Shown: piece after piece, positions 16,925-25,703 of the stretch | Numbering within the stretch: the stretch's first letter is position 1 | Layout: each line of letters starts with the position of its first letter | Assembly: GCA_024698805.1 (NCBI GenBank) | Contig: JAILQT010000111.1 | Location: 1 to 45,361 of the forward strand | Source: Solobacterium sp. | GTDB lineage: Bacteria; Bacillota_I; Bacilli_A; Erysipelotrichales; Erysipelotrichaceae | Direction of reading: 5' to 3' | DNA length: 45,361 bases | The notes under the pieces: model-generated | What the model was told of the DNA's origin: nothing | The model's database searches: none | What the model saw: the letters and a program-made list of their open reading frames with translations, nothing else | Made by a program: the position numbers and the translations under genes

Positions 16925-17722
16925 ATGTTCCGTACCAGTGAACTTGCAGGGCTTCTCGGCGTTGACAGGAGCTTCCTGCATTATTATGACAAGGCAGGCA
17001 TCATCATCCCCGAGAAGGATGAGAATAATTTCCGCATGTACAGCGAGAACGACCTGATCGCGCTGGCTTCTTCCAAGTATTACCGGGCGATGGATATGGA
17101 CCTGGATTCCTTGAAAGGGATCATCCATGAATCCGGCTATCGGGAAAAGATGGACGAGATGACCGTGATCCAGGAAAAGATCCGGAACAGGATCGGCTAT
17201 CTGCAGGATGTTCTCGAAGTAACGGAATACGCAAAGCAGAGCTATACATTTGTCTATGAGACCAGGGGACCTGCCGAGATACAGATGGCAGAGTTCCATT
17301 TTGTGCCGCTGATCCATGCCGGCAATATCGACCGGGAACTGGTGAAGGATCCGGATGTGCAGAAGCTGCTGCAGAGTTTTCCTTTTGTGTCCTATGCCGT
17401 CTATTTTCCTGCCGGTGCGCTTATACAGGAAGACCGGTACACCAGTGTGATCGGTCTTTCCGTGATCTCTTCGATCGCCCGCAGGAGATCGCTTACGATA
17501 CCGGAAAAAGCCCTGCACAGGGTATCCGGCGCATGCATCGCAGGCTGCGTCGAAGCGGATATCCGGGGCGGGCTCCTCTATGCGGATTTTGAAGGGATAC
17601 GCGCATATGCGGCAGATAAAGGGATCCGGCTCAGCGGCGAGGCGATCGCGTACTGCGTATTCACCAATTATGCCAGTGATGCGGGCAGGATCCGTTTCAT
17701 CGTGCAGGCGCTGTGCGGATGA
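16925..17722 (+). CDS. MerR-like regulator upstream of the second flavoprotein
   Basis: A 265-residue regulator. The N-terminal HTH is MFRTSELAGLLGVDRSFLHY, followed by YDKAGIIIPEKDENNFRMYSENDL, the MerR-type recognition helix and wing with a Y-D-K-A-G signature. A coiled coil spans about 70-105, and a C-terminal sensing domain of about 150 residues follows. The start at 16925 has GGCAGAGG upstream. In-frame codons before it precede the HTH and lack a site. It is co-oriented with and directly upstream of the flavoprotein gene at 17786, so it is the probable local regulator. Effector unknown. Confidence 0.75.
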   Translation: MFRTSELAGLLGVDRSFLHYYDKAGIIIPEKDENNFRMYSENDLIALASSKYYRAMDMDLDSLKGIIHESGYREKMDEMTVIQEKIRNRIGYLQDVLEVTEYAKQSYTFVYETRGPAEIQMAEFHFVPLIHAGNIDRELVKDPDVQKLLQSFPFVSYAVYFPAGALIQEDRYTSVIGLSVISSIARRRSLTIPEKALHRVSGACIAGCVEADIRGGLLYADFEGIRAYAADKGIRLSGEAIAYCVFTNYASDAGRIRFIVQALCG

Positions 17723-17728
17723 TCCCCC

Positions 17729-17759
17729 TTGCGTGTAAAGCAGGTTGACACCTTATACT
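17729..17759 (+). promoter_or_regulatory. putative MerR-type promoter of the second flavoprotein
   Basis: TTGCGT (17729-17734) and TATACT (17754-17759) are 19 bp apart. The inverted repeat AGGT-TGAC-ACCT (17742-17753) falls in the spacer but off centre. A consensus TTGACA at 17745-17750 has no -10 at normal distance. This is weaker than the first such promoter but of the same type. Confidence 0.45.
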
Positions 17760-17785
17760 GCTCTTAAAGGGGGAATTTCCATATA

Positions 17786-19630
17786 ATGAAAAGAAAATTC
17801 GGTTTTCTGCTTGCGCTCGCTCTTTTTCTGAGCGCATGCAGCACACCTGCAGGCTCTGCAGGTTCTTCAGCAGCGCCGTCTTCAGCCGGTTCGGAAGAGA
17901 CTTCCGGAGAAACACCTGAAGAAACTCCCGAAGAGACATCGGAAGAAACGGCAGCTGCGCTGACACCCGGTACATATACCGGCACGGCAATGGGCTTCCA
18001 TGACAATGTGACTGTGGAAGTCGAAGTCGATGAGACATCGATCCTTTCCGTTACAGTCACAGACTCAAAGGAAACAAAGTATATCTCTGACAATGCGATC
18101 GAGAAGCTCCCGCAGGACATCGTCGATGCACAGTCGGTCAATGTTGACCTGTACACAGGCTGCACGGTCTCCAGCTTCGCCGTACGCGCTGCCGCAAAGG
18201 CAGCCCTTGAACAGGCAGGCGATATCTCCGCATTCAATGCGAAGCCGGAAAAACCTGCTGCGACAGACGAGGAGCTTGAGGCGGATATCGTCGTCATCGG
18301 CGGCGGCCAGGGCGGTCTTGTATCGGCGATCACAGCAGCGGAAGCAGGCAGAAAAGTCATTCTGCTTGAGAAGCTCGACAGGCTCGGCGGCAGCACCGTC
18401 GAAAGCGGCGGCATCTTCTATGCGACGAACTCCCCGGTCAACGGCGACCAGGACAATGATCCCGAAGATATGGTCAGATACTGGCAGGAAAGGGCGGAAG
18501 GAAACGCAGATGAGAATATGCTGAGGATCGCAGCGGAAGGCTCCGGCGAATCCGTTGCCAAACTGCAGGAATGGGGCGTTATCTTCGCAGATGAAGTCGG
18601 AACAGCAGGCACTTCACCGGCGCTCAGGGCACACTACGCATCCAATGCGGAAGCTGCAGGCGCTTCGACAGACGGCGTTGACTTCATCGTCCCGCTGAAG
18701 GATAAGGCAGCAGAGATCGGCATCGAGATCCTGCTCGGTACAGAAGCAACAGAACTGATCAGTGAAGACGGCGCAGTCACAGGCGTCAAAGCGGTCAGCG
18801 ACGAACACAACTACACGATCAAAGCGAAGGCAGTCATCATCGCGACAGGCGGTTATGACCTTTCCAAGGAGATGATGGAAGAGCATTCGCCTGACCTCGC
18901 AGGCACATTCGCGCTCTCATCCGCCGGCAACAAGGGCGACGGCATCAGGATGGCGGAAGCAGTCGGCGCAGCGACGAACTACACCGGCGGCGTCATCGGC
19001 TTCAAGATGATCGATGTCACAAAGCACTATCTTGAAGGCTCCAACATGCTCTGCTGGCTCGGCCCGCTGGCTGTCACAAGCAAGGGTGTCCGCTTCGGCA
19101 ATGAATCCGCAGACTATCCGATCATGTGCACGCAGCTCGTCGAAGCGAGAAGGGACGGATCGAAGACATACTTCATCATTGACTCCTCCGTCGAGATGTT
19201 CAGCGGTCTTGCCGAACTGGCAGTCGCTGCGAACTGCGGCGTCAAGGCAGAAACGATCGAAGAGCTTGCCGGACTCGCCGGGATCGACGCAGAGGCACTG
19301 CAGACAACGATCGACACATACAACGCGACGGTCGAATCCGGCGAACCGGATGAATACGGCAAAGTCAACACGGCACCTGTCGTGACCGGACCGTTCTATG
19401 CGGTAGAAGTCAAGCCTGCAACACTCGGTACGATCGGCGGCCTGCTGATCAGCGAAAAGGCTGAAGTCCTCGACACGGAAGGCAACCCGATCCCGAACCT
19501 GTACGCATGCGGCGAAGTGGCGAACAGCCAGTTCCTCTATAAGGAATATCCCGCAAGCGGATCCTCCATCTCGATCACAACGACATTCGGCCGCATCGCC
19601 GGCACGGAAGCAGCCCGGAAAGCTGAATAA
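17786..19630 (+). CDS. secreted flavoprotein reductase/dehydrogenase with altered active site
   Basis: A 614-residue lipoprotein. The lipobox is LSAC (Cys18), followed by an acidic Glu/Thr/Ser/Pro linker (about residues 36-55). A single FMN-binding domain has the flavinylation motif DLYTGCT (Thr127), where the usual Ala is Cys. The FAD domain begins VVIGGGQGG at about 169-177. Unlike the neighbour at 14252, the HHTMGG segment reads TLGTIGG without histidine, NRLGGNA is replaced by ASGSSIS, and the ERD arginine segment is absent. Dicarboxylate reduction of the fumarate type is therefore unlikely. It may act on another alkene or a ring compound. SD: AAGGGGG, 10 bases upstream. Confidence 0.8.
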   Translation: MKRKFGFLLALALFLSACSTPAGSAGSSAAPSSAGSEETSGETPEETPEETSEETAAALTPGTYTGTAMGFHDNVTVEVEVDETSILSVTVTDSKETKYISDNAIEKLPQDIVDAQSVNVDLYTGCTVSSFAVRAAAKAALEQAGDISAFNAKPEKPAATDEELEADIVVIGGGQGGLVSAITAAEAGRKVILLEKLDRLGGSTVESGGIFYATNSPVNGDQDNDPEDMVRYWQERAEGNADENMLRIAAEGSGESVAKLQEWGVIFADEVGTAGTSPALRAHYASNAEAAGASTDGVDFIVPLKDKAAEIGIEILLGTEATELISEDGAVTGVKAVSDEHNYTIKAKAVIIATGGYDLSKEMMEEHSPDLAGTFALSSAGNKGDGIRMAEAVGAATNYTGGVIGFKMIDVTKHYLEGSNMLCWLGPLAVTSKGVRFGNESADYPIMCTQLVEARRDGSKTYFIIDSSVEMFSGLAELAVAANCGVKAETIEELAGLAGIDAEALQTTIDTYNATVESGEPDEYGKVNTAPVVTGPFYAVEVKPATLGTIGGLLISEKAEVLDTEGNPIPNLYACGEVANSQFLYKEYPASGSSISITTTFGRIAGTEAARKAE

Positions 19631-19631
19631 C

Positions 19632-19661
19632 ACACAAAAAGGGAGATCCGGCGGATCTCCC
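19632..19661 (-). terminator. terminator of glnN, in the convergent gap
   Basis: A perfect 9-bp stem GGGAGATCC/GGATCTCCC with a 3-base loop (19641-19661). Read on the minus strand it is followed by TTTTTGTGTG. The T-run is on the minus side, so it chiefly stops glutamine synthetase transcription, and it may also hinder read-through from the flavoprotein gene. Confidence 0.85.
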
Positions 19662-21749
19662 TTAAATATTGAACAGCATCTGTTCATACGAAGGCAGCGT
19701 GCATACCCTGCGGCTGGCGATCGTTTCGAACCTGTCGGCGCTCTTGCGCAGGATGCGCATCCTTACCGTGACTTCGTCGCGGATCTTTTTGCCTGTGAGG
19801 AATTCCGTGGATTCTTCCCCGGCTTTCAGCCAGGCATCTTCCAGCAGGCTGATGTTCCGATCGGTCTCCTCCATCAGCTCGGCGACTTCCGCACAGTGCC
19901 TTGTGATGTAGGCAGGTGCTTTTTTTGTTTTGGAGAGGATATCCGCATAGACCCCGTATTCTTCGGTCATCGCGGGAAGGATATCGCGTCTTGCCATGTC
20001 AAGCATCGTCCTGACTTCGATATCCAGTGTCTTTGTATACTGCTCCTCAAGGATCCTCCGGTTGGCGATCAGTTCCTTCTTCGTGAAGATCTTCAGGGAA
20101 GTGAAGAGATCGATGACTTTCGGATCATTGAATACCGCAACGGATTCAATGAAGGAGGGCACATTGGGCAGTCCCCTTCGTTCGGCTTCCTTGACCCATT
20201 CATCGCTGTATCCGTCGCCGGAGAACAGGATGCGTTTGTGCTCGTGGATGATATTGCGGCAGATATCGAGTGCTTTCTCACGCACTTCCTGCAGGTATTT
20301 GATGCCTTCGAGCTGGTCGGCGATCTCATTGAGCGACTGCGCCATGATCGCGTTCAGCACGGTATTGACGAAAGAGGCGGACATCGAGGCGCCGGGCATC
20401 CTGAACTCGAATTTATTGCCGGTGAAGGCAACAGGGGAAGTCCTGTTGCGGTCCGTGTTGTCGTGCGGGATATAGGACAGCCCGCTGACGGGATTGAATT
20501 CTTTCTTTTCGGTTTTGCCTTTCTGCGATGAATGATCCTGATAGAGGCTGTAGAGGATATCCTCGATATAGCTTCCCATATACACGGAGATGATCGCAGG
20601 CGGCGCTTCGCTCGAACCGAGACGGTGGTCGTTGCCGGCGCAGGAAGCGCTCATGCGCAGCAGCACGGGATAGGTATCCACGGCTTTGAGGAAGGCGCAG
20701 ACGAATGTCAGGAAACGGATGTTCTCGGCAGGTTTGTCGCCGGGGGAGAACAGGTTCTGGCCGCTGTCGGTCATGATCGAATAGTTGTTATGCTTGCCGG
20801 ATCCGTTGATGCCCTGGAACGGTTTCTCATGAAGCAGGCATGCGAGTCCGTGCTTCGCAGCTGTCTTCCGCAGGATATCCATCGTCAGCTGGTTCTGGTC
20901 AACGGCGATGTTTCCTTCCGAGAATACAGGCGCAAGTTCAAACTGTCCGGGCGCTGCTTCGTTATGTTCTGTTTTCGCATAGATGCCGAGCTTCCACAGT
21001 TCACTGTTCACATCCTTCATGAACGCGGAAACGCGCGTGGGGATCGAGCCGAAATAATGGTCGTCCAGCTCCTGTCCTTTCGCAGCAGGTGCACCGAACA
21101 GCGTGCGGCCGCACATCCTGAGATCGGGACGCCTGTCAAAGTAAGACCTGTCGATCAGGAAGTACTCCTGTTCAAGACCGACAGAGATGCGGCAGGACTT
21201 CACGTCCTTGTCGCCGAACAGGTTGACGACCCTGGTAGCCGCCTCGCTCAGCGCGCGGATGGATTTCAGCAGCGGTTCCTTCTTGTCCAGCGCTTCACCG
21301 TTGTAGGATACGAAGACGGTCGGGATGCACAGGACATTGTCACGGATGAATACCGGGCTGCTTACGTCCCAGTATGTATAGCCCCTGGCCTCGAATGTTG
21401 CGCGCAGGCCGCCGCTCGGAAAACTGGACGCATCCGGTTCACCCTTGATCAGCATCTTTCCGGAGAATCTGGAGAGCGGTTCACCGTCGGCGTTCGGTTC
21501 GATGAACGAATCGTGCTTCTCCGCCGTACCGCCTGTCAGGGGCTGGAACCAGTGCGTGAAATGCGTCGCGCCTTTTTCCATCGCCCATCGTTTCATCGCA
21601 TGCGCGATCGCGTCGGCTGTGACCCTGTCGAGCGTGCTCTCATTTTCGATCGTTTTTTTCCAGGACTGGTAAACAGGGCGGGGAAGGCGGTCCGCCATCT
21701 CGCTTTCACTGAATACCATTGATCCGAAATCCGCAAACGGTTTTTCCAT
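19662..21749 (-). CDS. glnN: glutamine synthetase type III
   Basis: A 695-residue enzyme of the GSIII family, which is much longer than GSI or GSII. It assimilates ammonia by ATP-dependent amidation of glutamate in the cytoplasm. Family segments include the N-terminal [18 protein letters not shown] (substrate-binding Mg region), [33 protein letters not shown] and [10 protein letters not shown], followed by [11 protein letters not shown] near the active site. The ATG at 21749 has GGAGAAATCTT directly upstream. Such dodecameric enzymes are common in Bacteroidota and anaerobic Bacillota. It stands alone, divergent from the DUF937 gene, with a palindrome in the shared intergenic region. Confidence 0.95.
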   Translation of the reverse strand: MEKPFADFGSMVFSESEMADRLPRPVYQSWKKTIENESTLDRVTADAIAHAMKRWAMEKGATHFTHWFQPLTGGTAEKHDSFIEPNADGEPLSRFSGKMLIKGEPDASSFPSGGLRATFEARGYTYWDVSSPVFIRDNVLCIPTVFVSYNGEALDKKEPLLKSIRALSEAATRVVNLFGDKDVKSCRISVGLEQEYFLIDRSYFDRRPDLRMCGRTLFGAPAAKGQELDDHYFGSIPTRVSAFMKDVNSELWKLGIYAKTEHNEAAPGQFELAPVFSEGNIAVDQNQLTMDILRKTAAKHGLACLLHEKPFQGINGSGKHNNYSIMTDSGQNLFSPGDKPAENIRFLTFVCAFLKAVDTYPVLLRMSASCAGNDHRLGSSEAPPAIISVYMGSYIEDILYSLYQDHSSQKGKTEKKEFNPVSGLSYIPHDNTDRNRTSPVAFTGNKFEFRMPGASMSASFVNTVLNAIMAQSLNEIADQLEGIKYLQEVREKALDICRNIIHEHKRILFSGDGYSDEWVKEAERRGLPNVPSFIESVAVFNDPKVIDLFTSLKIFTKKELIANRRILEEQYTKTLDIEVRTMLDMARRDILPAMTEEYGVYADILSKTKKAPAYITRHCAEVAELMEETDRNISLLEDAWLKAGEESTEFLTGKKIRDEVTVRMRILRKSADRFETIASRRVCTLPSYEQMLFNI

Positions 21750-21873
21750 AAGATTTCTCCTTTATTCCATAATTGTAGAAAAAAACGTATATTATTCAAT
21801 ATAAAAATCAGAAATACCGACAAAAACAGAAAAATAATTGCGAAAACCGGAGAAAAATCTGATGTTTCCGCAT

Positions 21874-21887
21874 AAATCTTAAGATTT
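21874..21887. promoter_or_regulatory. 14-bp palindrome between glnN and the DUF937 gene
   Basis: AAATCTTAAGATTT is a perfect palindrome in an AT-rich intergenic region, upstream of both divergent genes. It could be an operator. AT-richness makes chance occurrence possible. Confidence 0.35.
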
Positions 21888-21916
21888 CAAAGAAAAATAC
21901 ATGCATGATAATATTT

Positions 21917-21944
21917 TTGACCGATGAGAGGAAAAGTGTACAAT
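21917..21944 (+). promoter_or_regulatory. promoter of the DUF937 gene
   Basis: TTGACC (21917-21922), 16-bp spacer, TACAAT (21939-21944). The expected start site is near 21951, giving a leader of about 36 nt before the GGGAGG ribosome site. Confidence 0.65.
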
Positions 21945-21986
21945 ATAAACAGTAGATATGCCGCATTGCGGCAAGGGAGGAAAATA

Positions 21987-22637
21987 ATGAGCAACAGTTT
22001 ACTGGGCCTTCTTACCAGCTCACTTACACAGCAGTCTTCACTGAACGCTGCTTCAAAGAAATCCGGACTCAGCACGAGGCAGATCCTGACGATCATGTCC
22101 TATGCGCTTCCGCTGATCATGAAAGCAATGACAAAGAACGCTTCCTCACAGTCCGGCGCGACTTCGCTCCTCGGCGCCCTGACGCAGCACACAAGCAAGC
22201 GCTCTGTCGCGGAACAGATCGAGACAGCCGATACAGCTGACGGTGAAAAGATCGTTAAGCATATCTTCGGCGGCGATACATCCAATATGCTTTCGCAGAT
22301 CGCAGGCGCAACAGGCTCCGGCACACAGGAAGTATCCAGCGTCCTGAGTTCCTTCGCACCCGCACTGCTGAGCTCGCTCTCCGCTGCGACAACGACAGCG
22401 AATACGGCACAGCAGAACAAGAAGCAGGGCATCGACCTGAGCGACGGTCTCGATGTCGGCGAACTGATGACCCTGTTCGGCGGCGGCCAGCAGCAGGCAC
22501 AGCAGCAGGCTCCCGCATCCGGACTCAACAGCCTGCTCGGTGCGTTCCTCGGCGGCGGTGCACAGCCCCAGCAGCAGGCAGCCGCAGCGGATGACGGATC
22601 GGCACTGCTGTCCTCACTGCTCAGTTTCATGAAGTGA
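21987..22637 (+). CDS. DUF937 (YidB-like) protein
   Basis: A 216-residue protein with no signal peptide. The N-terminal half is alpha-helical (SLLGLLTSSLTQQ, ALPLIMKAM), matching DUF937, with the repeated element HIFGGDTSNMLSQIA and VSSVLSSFAPALLSSL. The C-terminal part is a low-complexity Gln/Ala/Gly tail (GGGQQQAQQQAP, GGGAQPQQQAAAA) around short GLNSLLGAFLGG and SALLSSLLS helices. Function of the family is unknown. The start at 21987 follows GGGAGGAAAATA. Codon choice is biased, like that of the flavin reductase, suggesting abundant expression. It is monocistronic, with its own promoter and terminator. Confidence 0.75.
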   Translation: MSNSLLGLLTSSLTQQSSLNAASKKSGLSTRQILTIMSYALPLIMKAMTKNASSQSGATSLLGALTQHTSKRSVAEQIETADTADGEKIVKHIFGGDTSNMLSQIAGATGSGTQEVSSVLSSFAPALLSSLSAATTTANTAQQNKKQGIDLSDGLDVGELMTLFGGGQQQAQQQAPASGLNSLLGAFLGGGAQPQQQAAAADDGSALLSSLLSFMK

Positions 22638-22663
22638 TCTTAAGAAAACTGCAGGCAGAAATT

Positions 22664-22694
22664 ACGGCCCCTGACCATGTCCGGGGCTGTTTTT
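22664..22694 (+). terminator. terminator after the DUF937 gene
   Basis: Stem of GCCCC (22667-22671) with GGGGC (22683-22687), extended by G-T, C-G and A-T pairs, 11-nt loop, then TTTTT. Confidence 0.75.
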
Positions 22695-22698
22695 CATA

Positions 22699-22704
22699 TA
22701 TAAT
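22699..22704 (+). promoter_or_regulatory. -10 box almost touching the helicase start
   Basis: TATAAT six bases before the ATG at 22711, with no Shine-Dalgarno sequence between. A transcript starting 6-8 bases downstream would begin at or beside the start codon, so it would be leaderless. No strong -35 is seen. Confidence 0.45.
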
Positions 22705-22710
22705 AAACAC

Positions 22711-25692
22711 ATGAACAGGGAGACGGCAGCCTCGATATTCCGCGCAGTTCATGAGGGGAAATGGCTCAGTATCGAATACCGCAATCTTCGCGGTGAACTG
22801 ACGAGATACTGGATCGCAGTGCTTGGCATCGATACCGTAAACAAACGGATCCGGTGCCGGGGTTTTCATATTGTCCGGCATCTGACTGCAGAGATGAACC
22901 TGCATCCCGGCGGCATCCTGTCCGCTTTTGTCATCGAGGGGACCATCGCCCCGGTCAATGAAGAACTGGTGAACGATATCCGGCTGGACCCGGGGAAATA
23001 TGCGGATTTCTTCCGCTTCGGCGCAAATCTCAGGATACTGGATTATTACGCTGCCTGCGCGAGGCTGGACGTCTCGCCGTATACGACGGATTATGCGCTT
23101 GTGCGGAAACTGGATGATTCCGTTTTTGAGAACGGCCGGATCCGGCTGTCCGATGAGCAGTTCGACGCGATCGTCCGGGATTTCCAGATGAAAGGCTCCC
23201 TGGAAACAGGCCGTCTGCGCATGCAGGAGCTCGGCATGAACCTGCTCAGCATCTATGACAGGAAAGGCATCTATGTGCTTGCCTACAGACCCCTCTATCT
23301 CAATGTCGAAGAACATACGCTCGCAGCCGGGACACAGACTGTCGTATGCAGGGAGTTCACTGTGAACGGCAGGAGGGAGAGCATCCGCAGGTTCCTCAGC
23401 GAGGAGGATATGGTCCTGACGGAAGATTTTGCCCGGAATGCCGAGATCATCAAAGACCTGATCATGGAAAGAAACCGCGCATGGATGATCGACGACATGC
23501 CGTATGTCATCGCCATCGGCAGGGATATGCCTGTCGACCTCAGAAAGGAATACGCCGGCATCATGCGGATGATGGAAAACGGTGAGCCGACGCAGGTCAT
23601 CCGCGCTTTCTTCGGCGACCTCTGCGACAGCACGGCCATGCATAAGGCTGTGCCGCTGATCTGTACGGATGACCGCATCAACATGGACCAGATGATCGCC
23701 GTCAACCACGCCCTGCGGCGCGATCTTTCCTATGTGCAGGGGCCGCCCGGGACAGGAAAGACGCAGACGATCGTCACGACGCTCATCAGCTGCCTGTTCG
23801 CAAACAGGACGGTCCTGCTGGCATCCAACAACAACCACCCGATCAATGCCGCATTCGCAAAGCTGAAGTCCCTGACGTGGAAGGGACAGGAGATCCTGAT
23901 GCCTGCCGCAAGACTCGGAAACCGGATCGAAACGGAAAAGATGCTGCAGGAGATCGGCCGCATGTACCGGATCGCCCGGAACATGAAAGATGTGAAGTAT
24001 CCGCCGCGGCCGAAGCAGGAGAATGCCGCAAAGCTTTCGCGCTACCTGCAGGAATACGAAAAGCTCGTGGAGATCCGGGAGAAGAAGGAGACGCTGGAGA
24101 CCCTGCTCGAAAGCAGCGACCAGATGAACTTCCAGATCCGGCTCCAGACAGACCAGCTGCCGGCCCTGAATGAGAAGCTTGCGCAGATGGACAGCTATAC
24201 GCCGGAAAATGCAAGGAAGCTGCTGAGCACGGATCCGGATGAACTGCTTCATTACCTGTATATGGACGGCATCCGCCGCATGCGCAGGCTGGCACAGCCG
24301 CAGTATAAGGAACTCCGGGATATCCTGGGCGCACAGACCGAAGACAGGACGGCCGTTTTCAACCGCTGGCTGTCCGTACAGGAGAATCTCGAACTCTTCC
24401 TGAATGTATTCCCGATCGTCGCAACGACGTCTGTCTCCGCCTTCCGGCTCGGCCAGCCGCAGCCATCTTTTGATCTTGCGATCATCGATGAGGCGAGCCA
24501 GTGCAGCACGGCGATGAGCCTGCTCCCGGTGATCCGGGGGAAAAGGCTGATGCTTGTCGGGGATCCCCAGCAGCTGAGCCCGGTCATCCTGCTGAGCGAA
24601 GAGGACAATGCCGTCCTGCGCACGAAATACGGCATCCGCGAAGAATATGACTACATAAAGAATTCGATATACAAGACGTTCCTCGCATGTGACGCCGTCA
24701 GCGATGAAGTGCTGCTGCGCTTCCATTACCGCTGCGATCCCGCGATCATCGGCTTCAATAACCACAAATACTACTGCGACAGGCTGCTGATCTCTTCCGA
24801 AGCGGGGGAGGACCCGCTCGTCTTCATCGACGTGGACAGGAACCCGGCCTATGAAAAGAATACGGCTCCTTCGGAAGTGCAGGAGGTCGTCGAATGCGTC
24901 CGCAGATACGGTCAGGATGACATCGGCATCATCACACCGTTCACGGCGCAGAGGAACATGATCCGGGACGTACTGAACGTAAACGGCTTCAGCCGTACGG
25001 AATGCGGCACGGTCCATGCGTTCCAGGGGGATGAGAAGGATACGGTCGTTTTCTCCCTCGCCCTCAGCGACAGGACGGCGCCGGCGACGTATGACTGGCT
25101 GAAAAACAACAGCGAACTGATCAATGTGGCTGTTTCCCGCGCGAAAAAAAGACTGATCCTGATCGGCAGCGCCAGACAGCTGGAACGGCTGCATACAGGA
25201 TGTACGGAGGATGACCTGTACGACCTTTATGCGTATATCCGCTCCAGGGGCACGGCAGCCGTCGCCTCAAAGAAAACTTCTTCCCGGGCACTGGGCATCC
25301 GTCCGTACAGCACGTCGGTCGAGGAAGCGTTCCTGACGACCCTGAATCATGCGCTGGAGAATGCCTTCCGCAGCAGGCGGGGATTCATCGTCCACAGGGA
25401 AGTGCCTGTCGCGCATGTCTTTGCGGACGATCCTGTCCGGGATGACTATTTTTACCGCGGAAGGTTTGATTTCGTGGTGTACGAAAAGAAGGGAAGCGTA
25501 CAGCTCCCCGTGCTCGCGATCGAACTGGACGGCATGGAACATATCGGTGATGAACATGTCCGCAAAAGGGACAGGAAGAAGGAATCCATATGCCATGAGC
25601 ACGGATTTGAATTGATTCGTGTCGAAAATACCTACGCAAGAAGGTATCATTATATCAGGGAGATACTGATCCGCTACTTCCGCGGAAAGTAA
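22711..25692 (+). CDS. WYL-like / SF1 helicase / nuclease-like fusion, defence or repair candidate
   Basis: A 993-residue multidomain protein. Residues about 5-60 (IFRAVHEGKWLSIEYRNLRG...) look like a WYL-type sensor fold. About 150 unassigned residues follow. An UPF1/DNA2-like SF1 helicase then begins with Walker A GPPGTGKT at 344-351, Walker B IIDEASQ at 591-597, GDPQQLSP, a late VHAFQGDEKDTVVFS motif and the motif VI segment VAVSRAKKRL. An internal insertion of about 150 residues of coiled coil lies after motif Ia. The last ~120 residues resemble DUF2726/VSR-like PD-(D/E)xK nucleases, with FDFVVYE and AIELDGMEH as candidate D and ExD metal ligands. No partner gene is adjacent. Confidence 0.75.
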   Translation: MNRETAASIFRAVHEGKWLSIEYRNLRGELTRYWIAVLGIDTVNKRIRCRGFHIVRHLTAEMNLHPGGILSAFVIEGTIAPVNEELVNDIRLDPGKYADFFRFGANLRILDYYAACARLDVSPYTTDYALVRKLDDSVFENGRIRLSDEQFDAIVRDFQMKGSLETGRLRMQELGMNLLSIYDRKGIYVLAYRPLYLNVEEHTLAAGTQTVVCREFTVNGRRESIRRFLSEEDMVLTEDFARNAEIIKDLIMERNRAWMIDDMPYVIAIGRDMPVDLRKEYAGIMRMMENGEPTQVIRAFFGDLCDSTAMHKAVPLICTDDRINMDQMIAVNHALRRDLSYVQGPPGTGKTQTIVTTLISCLFANRTVLLASNNNHPINAAFAKLKSLTWKGQEILMPAARLGNRIETEKMLQEIGRMYRIARNMKDVKYPPRPKQENAAKLSRYLQEYEKLVEIREKKETLETLLESSDQMNFQIRLQTDQLPALNEKLAQMDSYTPENARKLLSTDPDELLHYLYMDGIRRMRRLAQPQYKELRDILGAQTEDRTAVFNRWLSVQENLELFLNVFPIVATTSVSAFRLGQPQPSFDLAIIDEASQCSTAMSLLPVIRGKRLMLVGDPQQLSPVILLSEEDNAVLRTKYGIREEYDYIKNSIYKTFLACDAVSDEVLLRFHYRCDPAIIGFNNHKYYCDRLLISSEAGEDPLVFIDVDRNPAYEKNTAPSEVQEVVECVRRYGQDDIGIITPFTAQRNMIRDVLNVNGFSRTECGTVHAFQGDEKDTVVFSLALSDRTAPATYDWLKNNSELINVAVSRAKKRLILIGSARQLERLHTGCTEDDLYDLYAYIRSRGTAAVASKKTSSRALGIRPYSTSVEEAFLTTLNHALENAFRSRRGFIVHREVPVAHVFADDPVRDDYFYRGRFDFVVYEKKGSVQLPVLAIELDGMEHIGDEHVRKRDRKKESICHEHGFELIRVENTYARRYHYIREILIRYFRGK

Positions 25693-25703
25693 GAGGCATA
25701 TAT

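Noticed and set aside
17745-17750. TTGACA as -35 of the second flavoprotein
   Set aside because: No -10 hexamer lies 16-18 bp downstream. TATACT directly after it is better paired with TTGCGT, 19 bp upstream.
22627-25194. 855-codon frame on the minus strand opposite the helicase
   Set aside because: Shadow of GC-rich third positions. Antisense to a gene with all helicase motifs, with no own promoter or homology.
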